Assembly: GCA_014873095.1 (NCBI GenBank)
Contig: CP050848.1
Coordinates: forward strand, 4,647,850-4,711,849
DNA: 64,000 nucleotides
Reading direction: 5' to 3'
Source of the DNA: Planctomycetales bacterium ZRK34
Lineage (GTDB): Bacteria; Planctomycetota; Phycisphaerae; Phycisphaerales; Zrk34
In this document: in pieces, positions 29,342 to 38,239 of the stretch
Position numbering within the stretch: position 1 is the first letter of the stretch
How the letters are laid out: every line of letters starts with the position of its first letter
The notes under the pieces: generated by a model
What the model was told of the DNA's origin: nothing
Databases searched by the model: none
What the model saw: only the letters and a program-made list of their open reading frames with translations
Position numbers and translations under genes: made by a program

Positions 29342-31024
29342 TTAGCGGCGACGGCGCAGAACCATCGCGCCCAGCAGGGCCAGACCGCCCGGCAGCGCGG
29401 CCGGCAGCGGAACGACCGCGGCGTAGTGCGTCTCGATCGTGGTCGAATCCAGCGCGGTGTTGTACAGGGCGACCTCGTCGATGAGGCCGGCGAAGTAGTA
29501 GCCGCCGCCTGATACGCCGCTGATGTCGTCGAAGAAGGAGCCGTCGTTCATCGCGCCGATGGCGATGTCGCCGGTGTGGCCGCCGACCTGGGTGAACGCG
29601 GCGGTGGCGGTGTCCACGAGAGCGCCATTGATGTACAGCTCAAGGTCGCCCTGATTCCAGACGAAGGCCACGTGGTACGTGGTCTGGGCGCTGATCGATG
29701 CTACGACGTCGAAGTAATTCGAACTGTTCCACACGCCGCCGTGCAGTTCGCCTTCATCGATGTAAAGGTTCATGCCGGTGAACTGGCCGCCCTGTTCGTA
29801 GAGAACCTGCGGCGTGCTGGAGCTGACGCTGTCGGCGTTGAACAGCAGTTCGAAAGTCTTGGTCTGATACGGGCCGCCGGTGTTGATCGCGCCGTTGTCG
29901 GCGATGTCGATGCGATCATCGACGCCATCGAAGTGAACCGCGGGATTGTTCGGGTCGGTCAGCAGCAGGCTGGTGGCGATCACGTCGGGGCTGCCCGAGT
30001 AGGCGCCGTCCGCCGCGGCGCCGAGGCCTGCGAGGCCGGTTTCGACGGTGGCGCTGTTGACGGCTTCTTCCCGCTCGCCCAGTCGCCAGTAGGCGATCGG
30101 GTCGGCATCGAGCACGGCCGTGGCGTAGACCGGCGCGGCCACGGCGTTGTAATTGGTGAGCACTTCGGCGGCGCTCATCGCCTTTTCATGGAAACGCATG
30201 ATGGCGATCTGTCCGTCGAACGTGTCAAATCCGTTCAGGTCGCCGCCGGAACTTCCGCCGCGGGTGGAGTTGGACGAGCCCAGGCCGCTGGCGTTGCCGC
30301 CGTCCCAGTCGCCGGCGCCGGGGTTGTCGAGGCTGCCGCCGCCGGAGGGATTGGTCGTGGTCGCGGAGAGGAACGTGTCGGTCACGGCGGTGGCGGCCTG
30401 GCCGTTGAGGTAGAGCACGGCTTCATCGGTGGCGGTGGTGGTGTCGATGGTGCCGACGACCTGGATGAAGTCACCCGTGGTCGGCAGATCAGCCGTGACC
30501 GTCAACAAGCCGGCGGTTCCGTTCTTGACGCGCCAGCGGATTTGTCCATCGGAGATCGTCAGCGAACTGCCATCGCCGGAGCCGCCGGTTTCGAAAAGGA
30601 TCTGGTTGCCGCCGGTGAGCGTGGTCGGCTTGAACCAGACTTCGAAGCTGGCCGGTTCGTTGGACGGATCGCCGGGGAGGTTCGTGAAGATGTTGGGATC
30701 AGAGATGGTGGTCGCCAGGTCGTTGTCGCCATCGAAGGTATATGCCGAGGCGATGCCGGCGAGGTGTGTCGGATCGGCGGTGCTGAGCGTCGGGCGATCG
30801 CCGGTTCCGGCGTCAGGGCCGAAGCTGAACACACGCGTGGCGTCGTTGATCGCTTCCCATGTGTCGCTGGATTCACCGGCGTTGTTGGAGGCGTTCCAGG
30901 TCAGCGTGCCCAGTTCCTCCGCGGCGCCGGCTGTTCCCGCGGCCAGAGCCACGGCCAGCAGGGCGGCGAGCGTGCGATGGTGTGCTTGCTTGTTCACAGA
31001 TTTCCCTTTCAGGTACAGATGCAT
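29342..31024 (-). CDS. Secreted LamG-like protein with VPLPA/PEP-type sorting signal (2)
   Basis: 560 aa, a paralogue of the gene at 27634-29316 with the same layout: signal peptide (LAALLAVALAAGTAGA), a first LamG domain (AYTFDGDNDLATTISD...SFEVWFKPTTLTGGNQILFETGG) and a second (VHFDGVDDRIDIADNG...FELLFNADS). It ends VVPLPAALPGGLALLGAMVLRRRR. An in-frame GTG at 30997 preceded by AAGGGA is an alternative start that aligns with the ATG option in the paralogue. The 25-bp gap to the next gene fits one operon. Confidence 0.87.
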   Translation of the reverse strand: MHLYLKGKSVNKQAHHRTLAALLAVALAAGTAGAAEELGTLTWNASNNAGESSDTWEAINDATRVFSFGPDAGTGDRPTLSTADPTHLAGIASAYTFDGDNDLATTISDPNIFTNLPGDPSNEPASFEVWFKPTTLTGGNQILFETGGSGDGSSLTISDGQIRWRVKNGTAGLLTVTADLPTTGDFIQVVGTIDTTTATDEAVLYLNGQAATAVTDTFLSATTTNPSGGGSLDNPGAGDWDGGNASGLGSSNSTRGGSSGGDLNGFDTFDGQIAIMRFHEKAMSAAEVLTNYNAVAAPVYATAVLDADPIAYWRLGEREEAVNSATVETGLAGLGAAADGAYSGSPDVIATSLLLTDPNNPAVHFDGVDDRIDIADNGAINTGGPYQTKTFELLFNADSVSSSTPQVLYEQGGQFTGMNLYIDEGELHGGVWNSSNYFDVVASISAQTTYHVAFVWNQGDLELYINGALVDTATAAFTQVGGHTGDIAIGAMNDGSFFDDISGVSGGGYYFAGLIDEVALYNTALDSTTIETHYAAVVPLPAALPGGLALLGAMVLRRRR

Positions 31025-31050
31025 TTCTCACGATCTCCGATCATGTTGAG

Positions 31051-32496
31051 TCAGGCTCGACGGCGACGCAGCACGAGAGTCGCCAGCAGGGCCAGTCCGC
31101 CCGGCAGCGCGGCCGGCGTCGGAATGAAGATGTTGGCGTAGGTGGCGCGGTCGAGATATCCGGTGAAGTCGGCGACCGTGTCGTAATAGAACGGGTTGCC
31201 GTTGTTGACGCCGTTCAACGCGCCGCGGTCGCCGGAGGGGTTGATCGAGTTGTTGAAACCCACGCTGAGGGTGTCGTTGCCGGACCAGTTTTTCGTCGGG
31301 CCTTCGCCGGTCAACTGGATCAGGTCGGTGAGAATGTCGCCGGTGAGACCGTCGCGCAGTGTGAGTATGAGTTGGCCGGTGTTGGTGTTCAGCATGGCGG
31401 CCAAAACGTACTCGACGTCGGCGTCAAGCTCGCCAAAGCTGTGGCTGACGGCGACGGTGTCGTTGCCATCGGTGAAGTCGGTGTCGTTGAGGCCGGTGGG
31501 CACATTGCCGCTGCCGCCGTCCTGTTTGGAAAGAAACACGGGGACGCCGTCGACGAGATACAAGCCGCTGCCGTTGGAGGTGCCGCCGACTTCCATCAGC
31601 AGGACAGTGCCGGTCAAGTCCGCACTGGACGGGGCGAAGGCGATGTTGAACAGCAGGCCCTGGCCATGGTTGGGATTGCCGACGCTCTGGCTGTTGGCGG
31701 CGTTGCTGATCGCTTCGCCGTCGTAGTGGATCGTGCTGGGCGGGATGTCGTAGAGGTTGTCGTTGGGCGTGGCGTTCCAGAGGCGACCTTCGATGCCGGT
31801 ACCGGAGAAAGCCGACGCGCTGTCGACGTCGGTGTCGCCATTGAGATCGTTGAGTCCGCCGCGGCTGCCGACGGGATCGAGGCCGAGGTAGTTGACGGTG
31901 TCGTTGCCGGACCACGCCCAGCCGCTGGCGACATTCGAAAGCTGATACCCGTCGAGGTCGTTGTCGACGATGAATTCGAGATTGCCGTCGGTGTTGTCCA
32001 GCACGACGGACATCTTGTACGTCTGACCGGCGGTGAGCGTGCCGACACTGTGGCTGACGGCGATGTTGTTCGCCAGATTCGGCCCTTCGCTGCCGCCGTC
32101 GAGATCGAGGTAGGGGGCGGTTCCGCTGGGGCCGTTCTGGTCGTTGGTCGACGACTTGGAGATGAACAGCGGCGTGCCGTTGAGCAGGTAAAGCCCGGCG
32201 CCGTTGCTGGGGCCGCCGATTTCGAGGATGGACACCAGCGACGCGGAGATGTCGTTGGCGTCGGGTGTGATCTCGACGGCAAAGCTGACGCCGGCGGCAT
32301 GATCGATCGAACCGGATGAGACGGTCGTGCTGGCGGCGGTGGTAGCGCTGAAGATGGCATCGCCGTCATCAAGGCCGACCACGAGATTGGCGGCACGGGC
32401 CGGGGTGACGGCGCTGATCATCGCGATCAATGCACACACGGCCGTACATGACCAAAGCGATAAACAGGATTGTTGGCTGGCAGTCTTACAAAACAT
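31051..32496 (-). CDS. Secreted duplicated-domain protein with sorting signal (3)
   Basis: About 481 aa. After the signal peptide, two related beta-rich domains follow in tandem (first from NLVVGLDDGDAIF, second from about residue 230). Both contain an EIGG or EVGG-T/P-SNG-x-GLYL core with LFISK or VFLSK, then NIAVSHSVG/TVAVSHSFG and WSGNDT. The protein ends IPTPAALPGGLALLATLVLRRRRA. I prefer the ATG at 32496 because GGAG lies six bases upstream; an ATG at 32508 is also in frame. The domain family is not recognised but is probably a jelly-roll. Confidence 0.82.
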   Translation of the reverse strand: MFCKTASQQSCLSLWSCTAVCALIAMISAVTPARAANLVVGLDDGDAIFSATTAASTTVSSGSIDHAAGVSFAVEITPDANDISASLVSILEIGGPSNGAGLYLLNGTPLFISKSSTNDQNGPSGTAPYLDLDGGSEGPNLANNIAVSHSVGTLTAGQTYKMSVVLDNTDGNLEFIVDNDLDGYQLSNVASGWAWSGNDTVNYLGLDPVGSRGGLNDLNGDTDVDSASAFSGTGIEGRLWNATPNDNLYDIPPSTIHYDGEAISNAANSQSVGNPNHGQGLLFNIAFAPSSADLTGTVLLMEVGGTSNGSGLYLVDGVPVFLSKQDGGSGNVPTGLNDTDFTDGNDTVAVSHSFGELDADVEYVLAAMLNTNTGQLILTLRDGLTGDILTDLIQLTGEGPTKNWSGNDTLSVGFNNSINPSGDRGALNGVNNGNPFYYDTVADFTGYLDRATYANIFIPTPAALPGGLALLATLVLRRRRA

Positions 32497-32521
32497 ATGG
32501 GTCTCCATTCTCGTCTCAGGT

Positions 32522-33961
32522 TCAGCGACGGCGACGCATCGCGAGGGTCGCCAGCAGGGTCAGGCCGCCCGGCAGCGCGGCGGGGGTGGGGATCAGGTTC
32601 CAGTACGTGGCCTGCTCGATGACGCCGGTGAAGTTGAGCACATCATCTCGAAAAAACGGGTCGAGACTGTTGTTGTTCAGGGCGCCGCGCGAGCTGGTAT
32701 TCGATGAGTGGTTGAATCCGACGCTGACGGTGTCGTCGCCGGACCAGTTGCCGGTGGGTGACTGACCGGTGAGGTTGAAAGCTTCAACGAGAGTGTTGCC
32801 GGTGGCGCCATCACGCAGCCGGAGAATCAGGCGGCCGGTCTGGGTGTCCAGTTGGGCGGCCAGGACGTACTCGACGCCCGCGTCCAACGCGCCGAAACCT
32901 GAAGCGATGGCGATGGTGTTGTCATCGCCGTTGTCGGTGAAGCTGGTGTCGTTGGACACGCCGAGGTCGAAGCTGCCGGGGGTGTCTTCCAGCAAACCGT
33001 TCTGCTTGGAGATGAACACGGGCACGCCGTCGACCAGGTACAGGCCGGTGCCGTTCTGCGTGCCGCCGACTTCCATCAGCAGGACGGTGTCGCCGCTGCC
33101 GAGGTCGGCAGCGTCGGGGGCGAAGGTGATGTTGAAGGTCAGGCCCTGGGTGTGGGCAGGATTGGCCACGGAAACGGAGTTGTTCAGATCGCCCGAGGTG
33201 TCGCCGCTGTTGTAGAGCGCGGCGGCGGGATTCAGCGGGACGATGAAGTCGTTGGGGATGGCGTTCCAGATCGCGCCTTCGGTGGCGGAGCCGACATAAT
33301 CGGCGACTTTGTCACGGTCGGTTTCACCGCCGAGATCGTTGAGCCCGCCGCGGCTGGAGGCGCCGGCGGGGATTTTCAGATAGGTGATGCCGTCGTCGCC
33401 GGACCAGTTCCACCCGGAGCCGATGCCGGTCAGATCGTAATAGTTGGTCACGCCGTTGACGGCGAATTCGAGCTTCTGATTGGTGTTGTCCAGCGCGACG
33501 TGAATCTTGTACGTGCTGCCGGCGGCCAGCGCGCCGACCGTGTGCTTCATGGCGATGTTGCTGTTCAGGTTCGCGCCTTCGTTGCCGCCATCAGTGTCGG
33601 GCAGGGTGTTGGGGCCCTGGGTTTCGTTGGTGTTGCTTTTGGTGATGAACAGCGGCACGCCTTCGACGAGGTAGAGACCGGAGCCGCTGAACTGACCGCC
33701 GGTTTCCAGCAGCGACACGAGGTTCTCCGTGCCGCCGCCGCCGACGGCGACATCCGAGGCCGACGGCGTGATGTCGACGGCGATCGTCAGCCCGAGGCTG
33801 TGGTCGGGATTGGTCGCCGAAAATTCTTCTTCGGTGGCGCCGCCGGTGTAGTAGGCGTCGCCGGTATCCAGTCCGGCCACCAGCGTGTCGGCTTGAACCG
33901 GCATCGTGACCGCCGCAGCCAGCAGGGCGGCAGGCATCAGTTGTCTCATCACATTCCTCAT
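32522..33961 (-). CDS. Secreted duplicated-domain protein with sorting signal (4)
   Basis: 479 aa, a paralogue of the next gene downstream. Signal peptide (PAALLAAAVTMPVQA), then a first domain (TLVAGLDTGDAYYTG...LVSLLETGGQFSGSGLYLVEGVPLFITKS...WNWSGDDGI) and a second (FNITFAPDAADLGSG...LLMEVGGTQNGTGLYLVDGVPVFISK...WSGDDTVSVGFNHS). The end IPTPAALPGGLTLLATLAMRRRR is the sorting signal. The ribosome site AGGAG lies seven bases before the ATG at 33961. Confidence 0.85.
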   Translation of the reverse strand: MRNVMRQLMPAALLAAAVTMPVQADTLVAGLDTGDAYYTGGATEEEFSATNPDHSLGLTIAVDITPSASDVAVGGGGTENLVSLLETGGQFSGSGLYLVEGVPLFITKSNTNETQGPNTLPDTDGGNEGANLNSNIAMKHTVGALAAGSTYKIHVALDNTNQKLEFAVNGVTNYYDLTGIGSGWNWSGDDGITYLKIPAGASSRGGLNDLGGETDRDKVADYVGSATEGAIWNAIPNDFIVPLNPAAALYNSGDTSGDLNNSVSVANPAHTQGLTFNITFAPDAADLGSGDTVLLMEVGGTQNGTGLYLVDGVPVFISKQNGLLEDTPGSFDLGVSNDTSFTDNGDDNTIAIASGFGALDAGVEYVLAAQLDTQTGRLILRLRDGATGNTLVEAFNLTGQSPTGNWSGDDTVSVGFNHSSNTSSRGALNNNSLDPFFRDDVLNFTGVIEQATYWNLIPTPAALPGGLTLLATLAMRRRR

Positions 33962-34006
33962 GGCGATCTCCTGTCAGTCAAAGGTGTCTCATCATCCTGG
34001 TCGTGT

Positions 34007-34813
34007 TTATGGGCGATTCACCAGCCAGCGCCGGGCATTGCCGGTGCCGCCGGGAATGCCGACTCGATCCACATCATGCGGGTCGGTTGTGGTCGTGTTG
34101 ACGCTGCCGTCGGCGAACAGCGTGTTCATCGAGTATTTCCAGCGGACGTCGGTCGTGGCGTAATTCCAGCTTTGGTTGGTCCAGTAGCCCGAGGGGTAGT
34201 AGCGGTAGAAGTCATCGAGGCCGAAGCCGTGATTGATCTGGTTGGAGCCCTGCCCGATGGGGGCGCCGGTGTAGCGCATCAAATCGGCCGCCAGCACGTT
34301 GAGCGGTTGACCATTGTGGCTGTAGGTCTGGCTCAGGCTGGTCCAGGGTTCTTTGTCCGGCTGGGTGAATTTGTCGTCGTAAATGTCGCTCCAGATGCCC
34401 GCGCCAAAAGCGTACTGGACGTAGACCGAACCGGATGTGGCCTTGTCGGGATACCACCCGGAATTGTCAATCAACGGGCACAACATCATGCTGATGGGAA
34501 TGTAGGGCCTGTACTGCTTTCGCCCGTCAAATCCGCCGCCTTTGATGCGGTGTGGATCCCAGTTGCCGTCGATTTCATGGGTGTGAACCGGCAGGCGCTT
34601 GTACTCGTTGTCGTAGATTGCCAGCGCCGTGCCGATCTGATGCAGTTGCGTCGAGCAGATCACCTCGCGTGCCGCACGTCGGGCCTTGCTCAACGCCGGC
34701 AGAAGAATGGCGATCAGCAGTGCGATGATCGACACAACCACCAACAACTCGATGAGCGTGAAAGCCGCTCGGGTTTGGAAACAACGATGGGTTTGGTTGG
34801 CTGGCTGGCTCAT
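34007..34813 (-). CDS. Pseudopilin-like protein with prepilin N-terminus
   Basis: 268 aa. The type IV prepilin cleavage/methylation signal AAFTLIELLVVVSIIALLIA lies at residues about 16-35, with Glu at +5, followed by LLPALSKARRAAREVICSTQLHQIGTALAIYDNEYKRLP. This is the planctomycete family with a long globular head and a late F-x-D-G motif (TLFADGSVNTT). It should be processed by a prepilin peptidase and assembled or retained at the inner membrane. It is placed between the FecR gene and the sorted proteins with gaps of only 14 and 45 bp, so it belongs to the same operon. Confidence 0.87.
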   Translation of the reverse strand: MSQPANQTHRCFQTRAAFTLIELLVVVSIIALLIAILLPALSKARRAAREVICSTQLHQIGTALAIYDNEYKRLPVHTHEIDGNWDPHRIKGGGFDGRKQYRPYIPISMMLCPLIDNSGWYPDKATSGSVYVQYAFGAGIWSDIYDDKFTQPDKEPWTSLSQTYSHNGQPLNVLAADLMRYTGAPIGQGSNQINHGFGLDDFYRYYPSGYWTNQSWNYATTDVRWKYSMNTLFADGSVNTTTTDPHDVDRVGIPGGTGNARRWLVNRP

Positions 34814-34827
34814 AGTTTCACGGATGG

Positions 34828-36174
34828 CTACGGCGTTTGGGGCTCATCGGCTTGCACAAGAACGCGGACCTGGTCGCTGTGATGACCGGCGGACCAATCG
34901 AACTGGATCGTGCGGCGATCGGGGCTGAGTGTGATCACATCGACATCTTCCATCCCGCGCGGGCCGGCGGCGTTGGTGTACCCCGCCTGCTCGGCGCCGA
35001 AACGGTCGTCGGTTTCACGCAGGCCGCTGGGCGTGGCGATGATGCCGAGAATCGGTTTTGTGAACGTGACCTGTCCCTTGCCGGGGGTCATGGGGCCGCC
35101 CGACTGGGGATTGGGATCAAAATGAATCAGGTAGCTGTCGATACGAACCGGGCCGTTGATCGGTTCGGTTTCCTGGGTCAGGTTTTTGTACATGCCGGGT
35201 TTGGTGAAGGCGACCTCCAGCGTGCGGTCGATCAGCACGTTGCGGCGTTCGGCGAATACGATGGGCCCTTCGGGGGTCTGGTACCGGCCGTGTTGCATCA
35301 TGGGCGGGGCGGCGACCGCACGCATCGTCGGTGAGCATGACTCGACGCTTGGCGTGAACACCGAGGCAAGCTGAATATCGTGAATCGTCGAGGCGTGAAC
35401 GCGAGCCGCTCGGCCGGCGGTCATCACCTGCGGTACGCCGTTGGGCCCGCCGATCACCTGAACCGTCCCCTCGAGCACTTTCACCAGCACCTGGTCGGCC
35501 AGGTCGACGCGCATTTCGAATTCCGTGCCCAGGTCGACAACCTGCACGCCCCCGGGCCCCTGCACGGTGAACCCGCTGGCGGCGGCGGGCACGAGCGTGT
35601 GAATCGCGCCGCTGTGCAGTCGACCGCGGTTGGTGTCGGTCATTTCGAATTCGCACGGACCGATCATGTCGACGACCGCGCCCGAGCGGAACATCACCTG
35701 CGCGCTGCCGGACTGAAGTTTCAGCGTGCTGGGCTGCAGCTCGCTGCCGAGTTTGATCGAAGCCATCGGGCTGCCGGTAGCCGTGTCGGCGAAGACGGCG
35801 TTTTCAGCGTTGGTCAGCAGGGCGATGGGGGATGCCTGCCGCTGGCGGGCGTCGTTCTGCGGAGAGATCGACGAGACGACAAACCACGCGGTGATCATCA
35901 GCGCCACCGCGGCGGCGGCGACGTACCAGACGCTTCGGCTGCGCCTCAGCGTCGGCGTGGCGGGGGAGCGGGCCGGCTGGGGCTGCGGGATCGAGCCTTC
36001 GCTGAGCTTCTGCTGGCTCAGCAGGTCGTACAGTTCGAAATGCTGATGGCTCAACTCGACGAACTGGTCGACATGCTCGGGGTTTTCAGCCAGCCAGCGG
36101 CGCAGCGCGGCCGATGACTCGGCGGTCGGGCCGTCGTCGAAGTGAGCGCTGAGCAGGGCGTCGAGGTCTTTCAT
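34828..36174 (-). CDS. FecR-domain transmembrane anti-sigma-like protein
   Basis: 448 aa. The cytoplasmic N-terminus (MKDLDALLSAHFDDGPTAESSAALRRWLAENPEHVDQFVELSHQ) is an anti-sigma-like helical region with the W-L-x-x-x-PEH pattern. There is one transmembrane helix (about 80-102). A periplasmic FecR domain contains SGSAQVMFRSGAVVDMIGPCEFEM, HSGAIHTLVPAAASGFTVQGPGGVQVVDLGTEFEMRV and VLVKVLEGTVQV. The remaining about 170 residues are an extra extracytoplasmic domain of unknown type. Its start codon overlaps the sigma factor stop (ATGA), the standard sigma/anti-sigma arrangement. Confidence 0.88.
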   Translation of the reverse strand: MKDLDALLSAHFDDGPTAESSAALRRWLAENPEHVDQFVELSHQHFELYDLLSQQKLSEGSIPQPQPARSPATPTLRRSRSVWYVAAAAVALMITAWFVVSSISPQNDARQRQASPIALLTNAENAVFADTATGSPMASIKLGSELQPSTLKLQSGSAQVMFRSGAVVDMIGPCEFEMTDTNRGRLHSGAIHTLVPAAASGFTVQGPGGVQVVDLGTEFEMRVDLADQVLVKVLEGTVQVIGGPNGVPQVMTAGRAARVHASTIHDIQLASVFTPSVESCSPTMRAVAAPPMMQHGRYQTPEGPIVFAERRNVLIDRTLEVAFTKPGMYKNLTQETEPINGPVRIDSYLIHFDPNPQSGGPMTPGKGQVTFTKPILGIIATPSGLRETDDRFGAEQAGYTNAAGPRGMEDVDVITLSPDRRTIQFDWSAGHHSDQVRVLVQADEPQTP

Positions 36175-36698
36175 TCGTGCTCCACCTGTCCGGCGATGCG
36201 GCTGCGGATGCAGTCACGCAGGGACTGTCGCGTCCGCATCAGCAGCATGCGGACCGCGCCGCCGCTCATCATCAGCTGCTCTGCGATGGCGGCCGGCTTC
36301 ATGTTTTCGGTGTAACGCAGTTCCAGCGCCCGCCGCGCCCGGCCGTCGACACGCTTCAGGCACTCGGCCAGCGCCTCGCGGTGCGAACCCAGCGCCTGGG
36401 CCTGACGCTGATAGCTTTCGGTGATCTGGTCCAGCAGGGCGTCGTCGAACACATGCTTGTCGGTGGCCATCTGTCGGCGGTAGTTCAGCAACTCCAGCCG
36501 GGCGATGCCGATCGCCCACGCCGCGAAGGGGCGCGACGCGTCGTAGGTGTCGTACTTGCGAACCGCCGCCATCGCCACCCGCGCCAGCACTTCTTCCGCC
36601 TCGTTGAAATTACCGAGCGTCGAGGTCAGATACGCCGCCACGGTCCGCTGGGCCCGTGTCCATTCGGCGGCAAGCTGTTCGTTGAGCGAGTAATTCAT
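36171..36698 (-). CDS. ECF-type RNA polymerase sigma factor
   Basis: 175 aa. Region 2 spans about 12-80 (AAYLTSTLGNFNEAEEVLARVAMAAVRKYDTYDASRPFAAWAIGIARLELLNYRRQ). Region 4 spans about 110-165 (LAECLKRVDGRARRALELRYTENMKPAAIAEQLMMSGGAVRMLLMRTRQSLRDCI). This is the Rhodopirellula/Verrucomicrobium ECF group that sits beside FecR proteins. I start at the ATG at 36698 (MNYSLNEQLAAEW), preceded by GGAAGG; a longer in-frame extension has no sigma-like sequence. It heads the operon 36698-27634. Confidence 0.9.
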   Translation of the reverse strand: MNYSLNEQLAAEWTRAQRTVAAYLTSTLGNFNEAEEVLARVAMAAVRKYDTYDASRPFAAWAIGIARLELLNYRRQMATDKHVFDDALLDQITESYQRQAQALGSHREALAECLKRVDGRARRALELRYTENMKPAAIAEQLMMSGGAVRMLLMRTRQSLRDCIRSRIAGQVEHE

Positions 36699-36883
36699 GC
36701 GAAGCCTTCCACTGTTATTCTGCAGCAGATGATGTTTTGTCACAAAAAATATACATCGCGGAGCATGTGCTGTAAGTTGTTTGCAGGCAATGCGATGTCG
36801 GAGCGTTACGCCGGTATGCCTAACGCGATCCATCTGTTAAGACGCCCCACGGGGGATCATAAGGTGTCACCCCTCGGTGTTCA

Positions 36884-36900
36884 TGAAGTTCCCTGAAGTT
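36884..36900 (-). promoter_or_regulatory. Paired AACTTCA direct repeats upstream of the sigma operon
   Basis: On the minus strand AACTTCA occurs twice, 10 bp apart (36894-36900 and 36884-36890), the second preceded by GGG. GGGAACTTC resembles the -35 element of ECF promoters, so this may be an autoregulated promoter, but no clear -10 element was found at the right distance. It could equally be a regulator site with helical phasing. Confidence 0.3.
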
Positions 36901-36966
36901 GCCGTCTCGTACAAGATTTCGTGGCTTTTTGATGGTCTGATTGAAAAGCTACATTTTTATGCTGAT

Positions 36967-37001
36967 TTAGTTTTCTATTTTCGACGAAAACAAAAAACTA
37001 A
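36967..37001 (-). terminator. AT-rich inverted repeat downstream of amrS
   Basis: TTAGTTTTCTATTTTCG (36967-36983) and CGAAAACAAAAAACTAA (36985-37001) are inverted complements with two mismatches. It lies about 95 bp beyond the amrS stop, and amrS reads leftward through it. The low GC makes it a weak stem; it may be a terminator or a binding site. Confidence 0.4.
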
Positions 37002-37094
37002 GAGTGAATATAAAGCATATATTTAAAGTTAATTATGGCGTTATGTGTGTGGTTATGTCTTGCTTGTGGTGTGGTGTTGCATCTTAATGTGTGT

Positions 37095-38186
37095 CTATCC
37101 CTGCGGGATCACACACGTTTTTGACCAGTGGCCGGGGATCGGCTCGCCGCAGTCGGGGCAGTGACCCTCGGCGAGGTGGTTGAACTGGATCTGGAAGCCG
37201 TACCGTTTGATCAGCGTCGTGTCGCACCGCGGGCAGCGGGTGTCTTCCCACTCGTCGACCATGCCGGGGCGATTGCCGGCGTAGATGTACCGCAGGCCGG
37301 CCTTGGTGCCGAGCATGCAGGCGGTCAGCAACTGGTCGATCTGCGTGTTGGGTGTGTCGGCCATTTTGTAGTCGCTGTGGAAGGCGGTCACGTGCCAGGG
37401 GATGTCCGGCGACACATCCGCGATGAAACCGGCCATCTCTTCCAGTTCCGCAAGGTCGTCGTTGAGCCCGGGTACGATCAGCGTCACGATCTCCAGCCAG
37501 AAGCCCATTTCGTGAAGCTGGCGGATGGTGCGCTGGACGTTTTCGAGTTGGCCGCCGAGCTTGCGGTATTCCGCATCGCGGAAGCTTTTGAGGTCGACCT
37601 TATAAAGCTGCACGTAAGGCTGAATGTATTCGAGCACACGCCGCGTGGCGTTGCCGTTGGACACAAACGCCCCGCAGAGCCCCGCCTCATTAGCCGGCTT
37701 GAGCACTTCGACAGCCCACTCCGCGGTGATCAGCGGCTCGTTGTACGTCGTGGCGACCACCGGCGCCCCGCGCTGCTGCGCCATCTCCACGATCTGCCCC
37801 GGCGTCAGGCGATACACCTTGCTGACCGCGCTTTCATCCCGCAATGCCTGACTCGTCACCCAGTTCTGGCAATACGAGCAGTGCAGGTCGCACCCGAGCA
37901 TGCCGAAGCTCATCGCATCCTGCCCGACGAAGGCGTGAAAGAACGGCTTCTTCTCGATCGGATCGCACGCCAGCGCTCCGGCATACCCCGATGGAACCTT
38001 CAGCACGCCGCCTTCGTTAAACCGCACCCGGCAGACGCCTTCCTTGCCCTCGGCGATCTTGCATTCGTGTCCGCAGGCATAACAGAGCAACCGCCCGTCG
38101 GGCAGCTTTTCATAAAGCTCGCCCGGCCTGGTCAACTCGCTGAGCAACTGCTTCAGCGCCACAGCTTCGGGACTCTTCACAGCCAT
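37095..38186 (-). CDS. amrS: AmmeMemoRadiSam-type radical SAM enzyme (AmrS)
   Basis: 363 aa. The N-terminal YACGHECKIAEGKEGVCRVR lies ahead of the radical SAM cysteines CDLHCSYCQ near residue 99. Then come ATTYNEPLITAEWA and the GNATRRVLEYI region, all typical of the AmrS/activating-enzyme family. A C-terminal zinc-ribbon-like part has CPRCDTTLIKRYG and CPDCGEPIPGHW. The partner proteins AmmeA and Memo are not in the window. The substrate of this widespread system is unknown. Confidence 0.9.
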   Translation of the reverse strand: MAVKSPEAVALKQLLSELTRPGELYEKLPDGRLLCYACGHECKIAEGKEGVCRVRFNEGGVLKVPSGYAGALACDPIEKKPFFHAFVGQDAMSFGMLGCDLHCSYCQNWVTSQALRDESAVSKVYRLTPGQIVEMAQQRGAPVVATTYNEPLITAEWAVEVLKPANEAGLCGAFVSNGNATRRVLEYIQPYVQLYKVDLKSFRDAEYRKLGGQLENVQRTIRQLHEMGFWLEIVTLIVPGLNDDLAELEEMAGFIADVSPDIPWHVTAFHSDYKMADTPNTQIDQLLTACMLGTKAGLRYIYAGNRPGMVDEWEDTRCPRCDTTLIKRYGFQIQFNHLAEGHCPDCGEPIPGHWSKTCVIPQG

Positions 38187-38239
38187 ATTTCATCATAGCG
38201 ATCGCAACCACCCCCTTGCCCCGCGGGTAGGATGAACTG

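Larger units (their letters stand above)
36699..37094. other. AT-rich upstream region of the sigma operon
   Basis: 396 bp without a gene. The part next to the sigma gene holds candidate control sites (36803-36826 and 36884-36900). The part from about 36920 to 37090 is strikingly AT-rich for this genome and holds an inverted repeat at 36967-37001 that could end the amrS transcript. Confidence 0.6.

Noticed and set aside
29576..34882. Long plus-strand frames across the LamG-like genes
   Set aside because: They are shadows of the minus-strand operon; the minus-strand frames have signal peptides, ribosome sites and sorting signals.
37000..37094. A possible small RNA in the AT-rich stretch downstream of amrS
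   Set aside because: No promoter, stable structure or terminator could be read; the AT-richness alone is not evidence.
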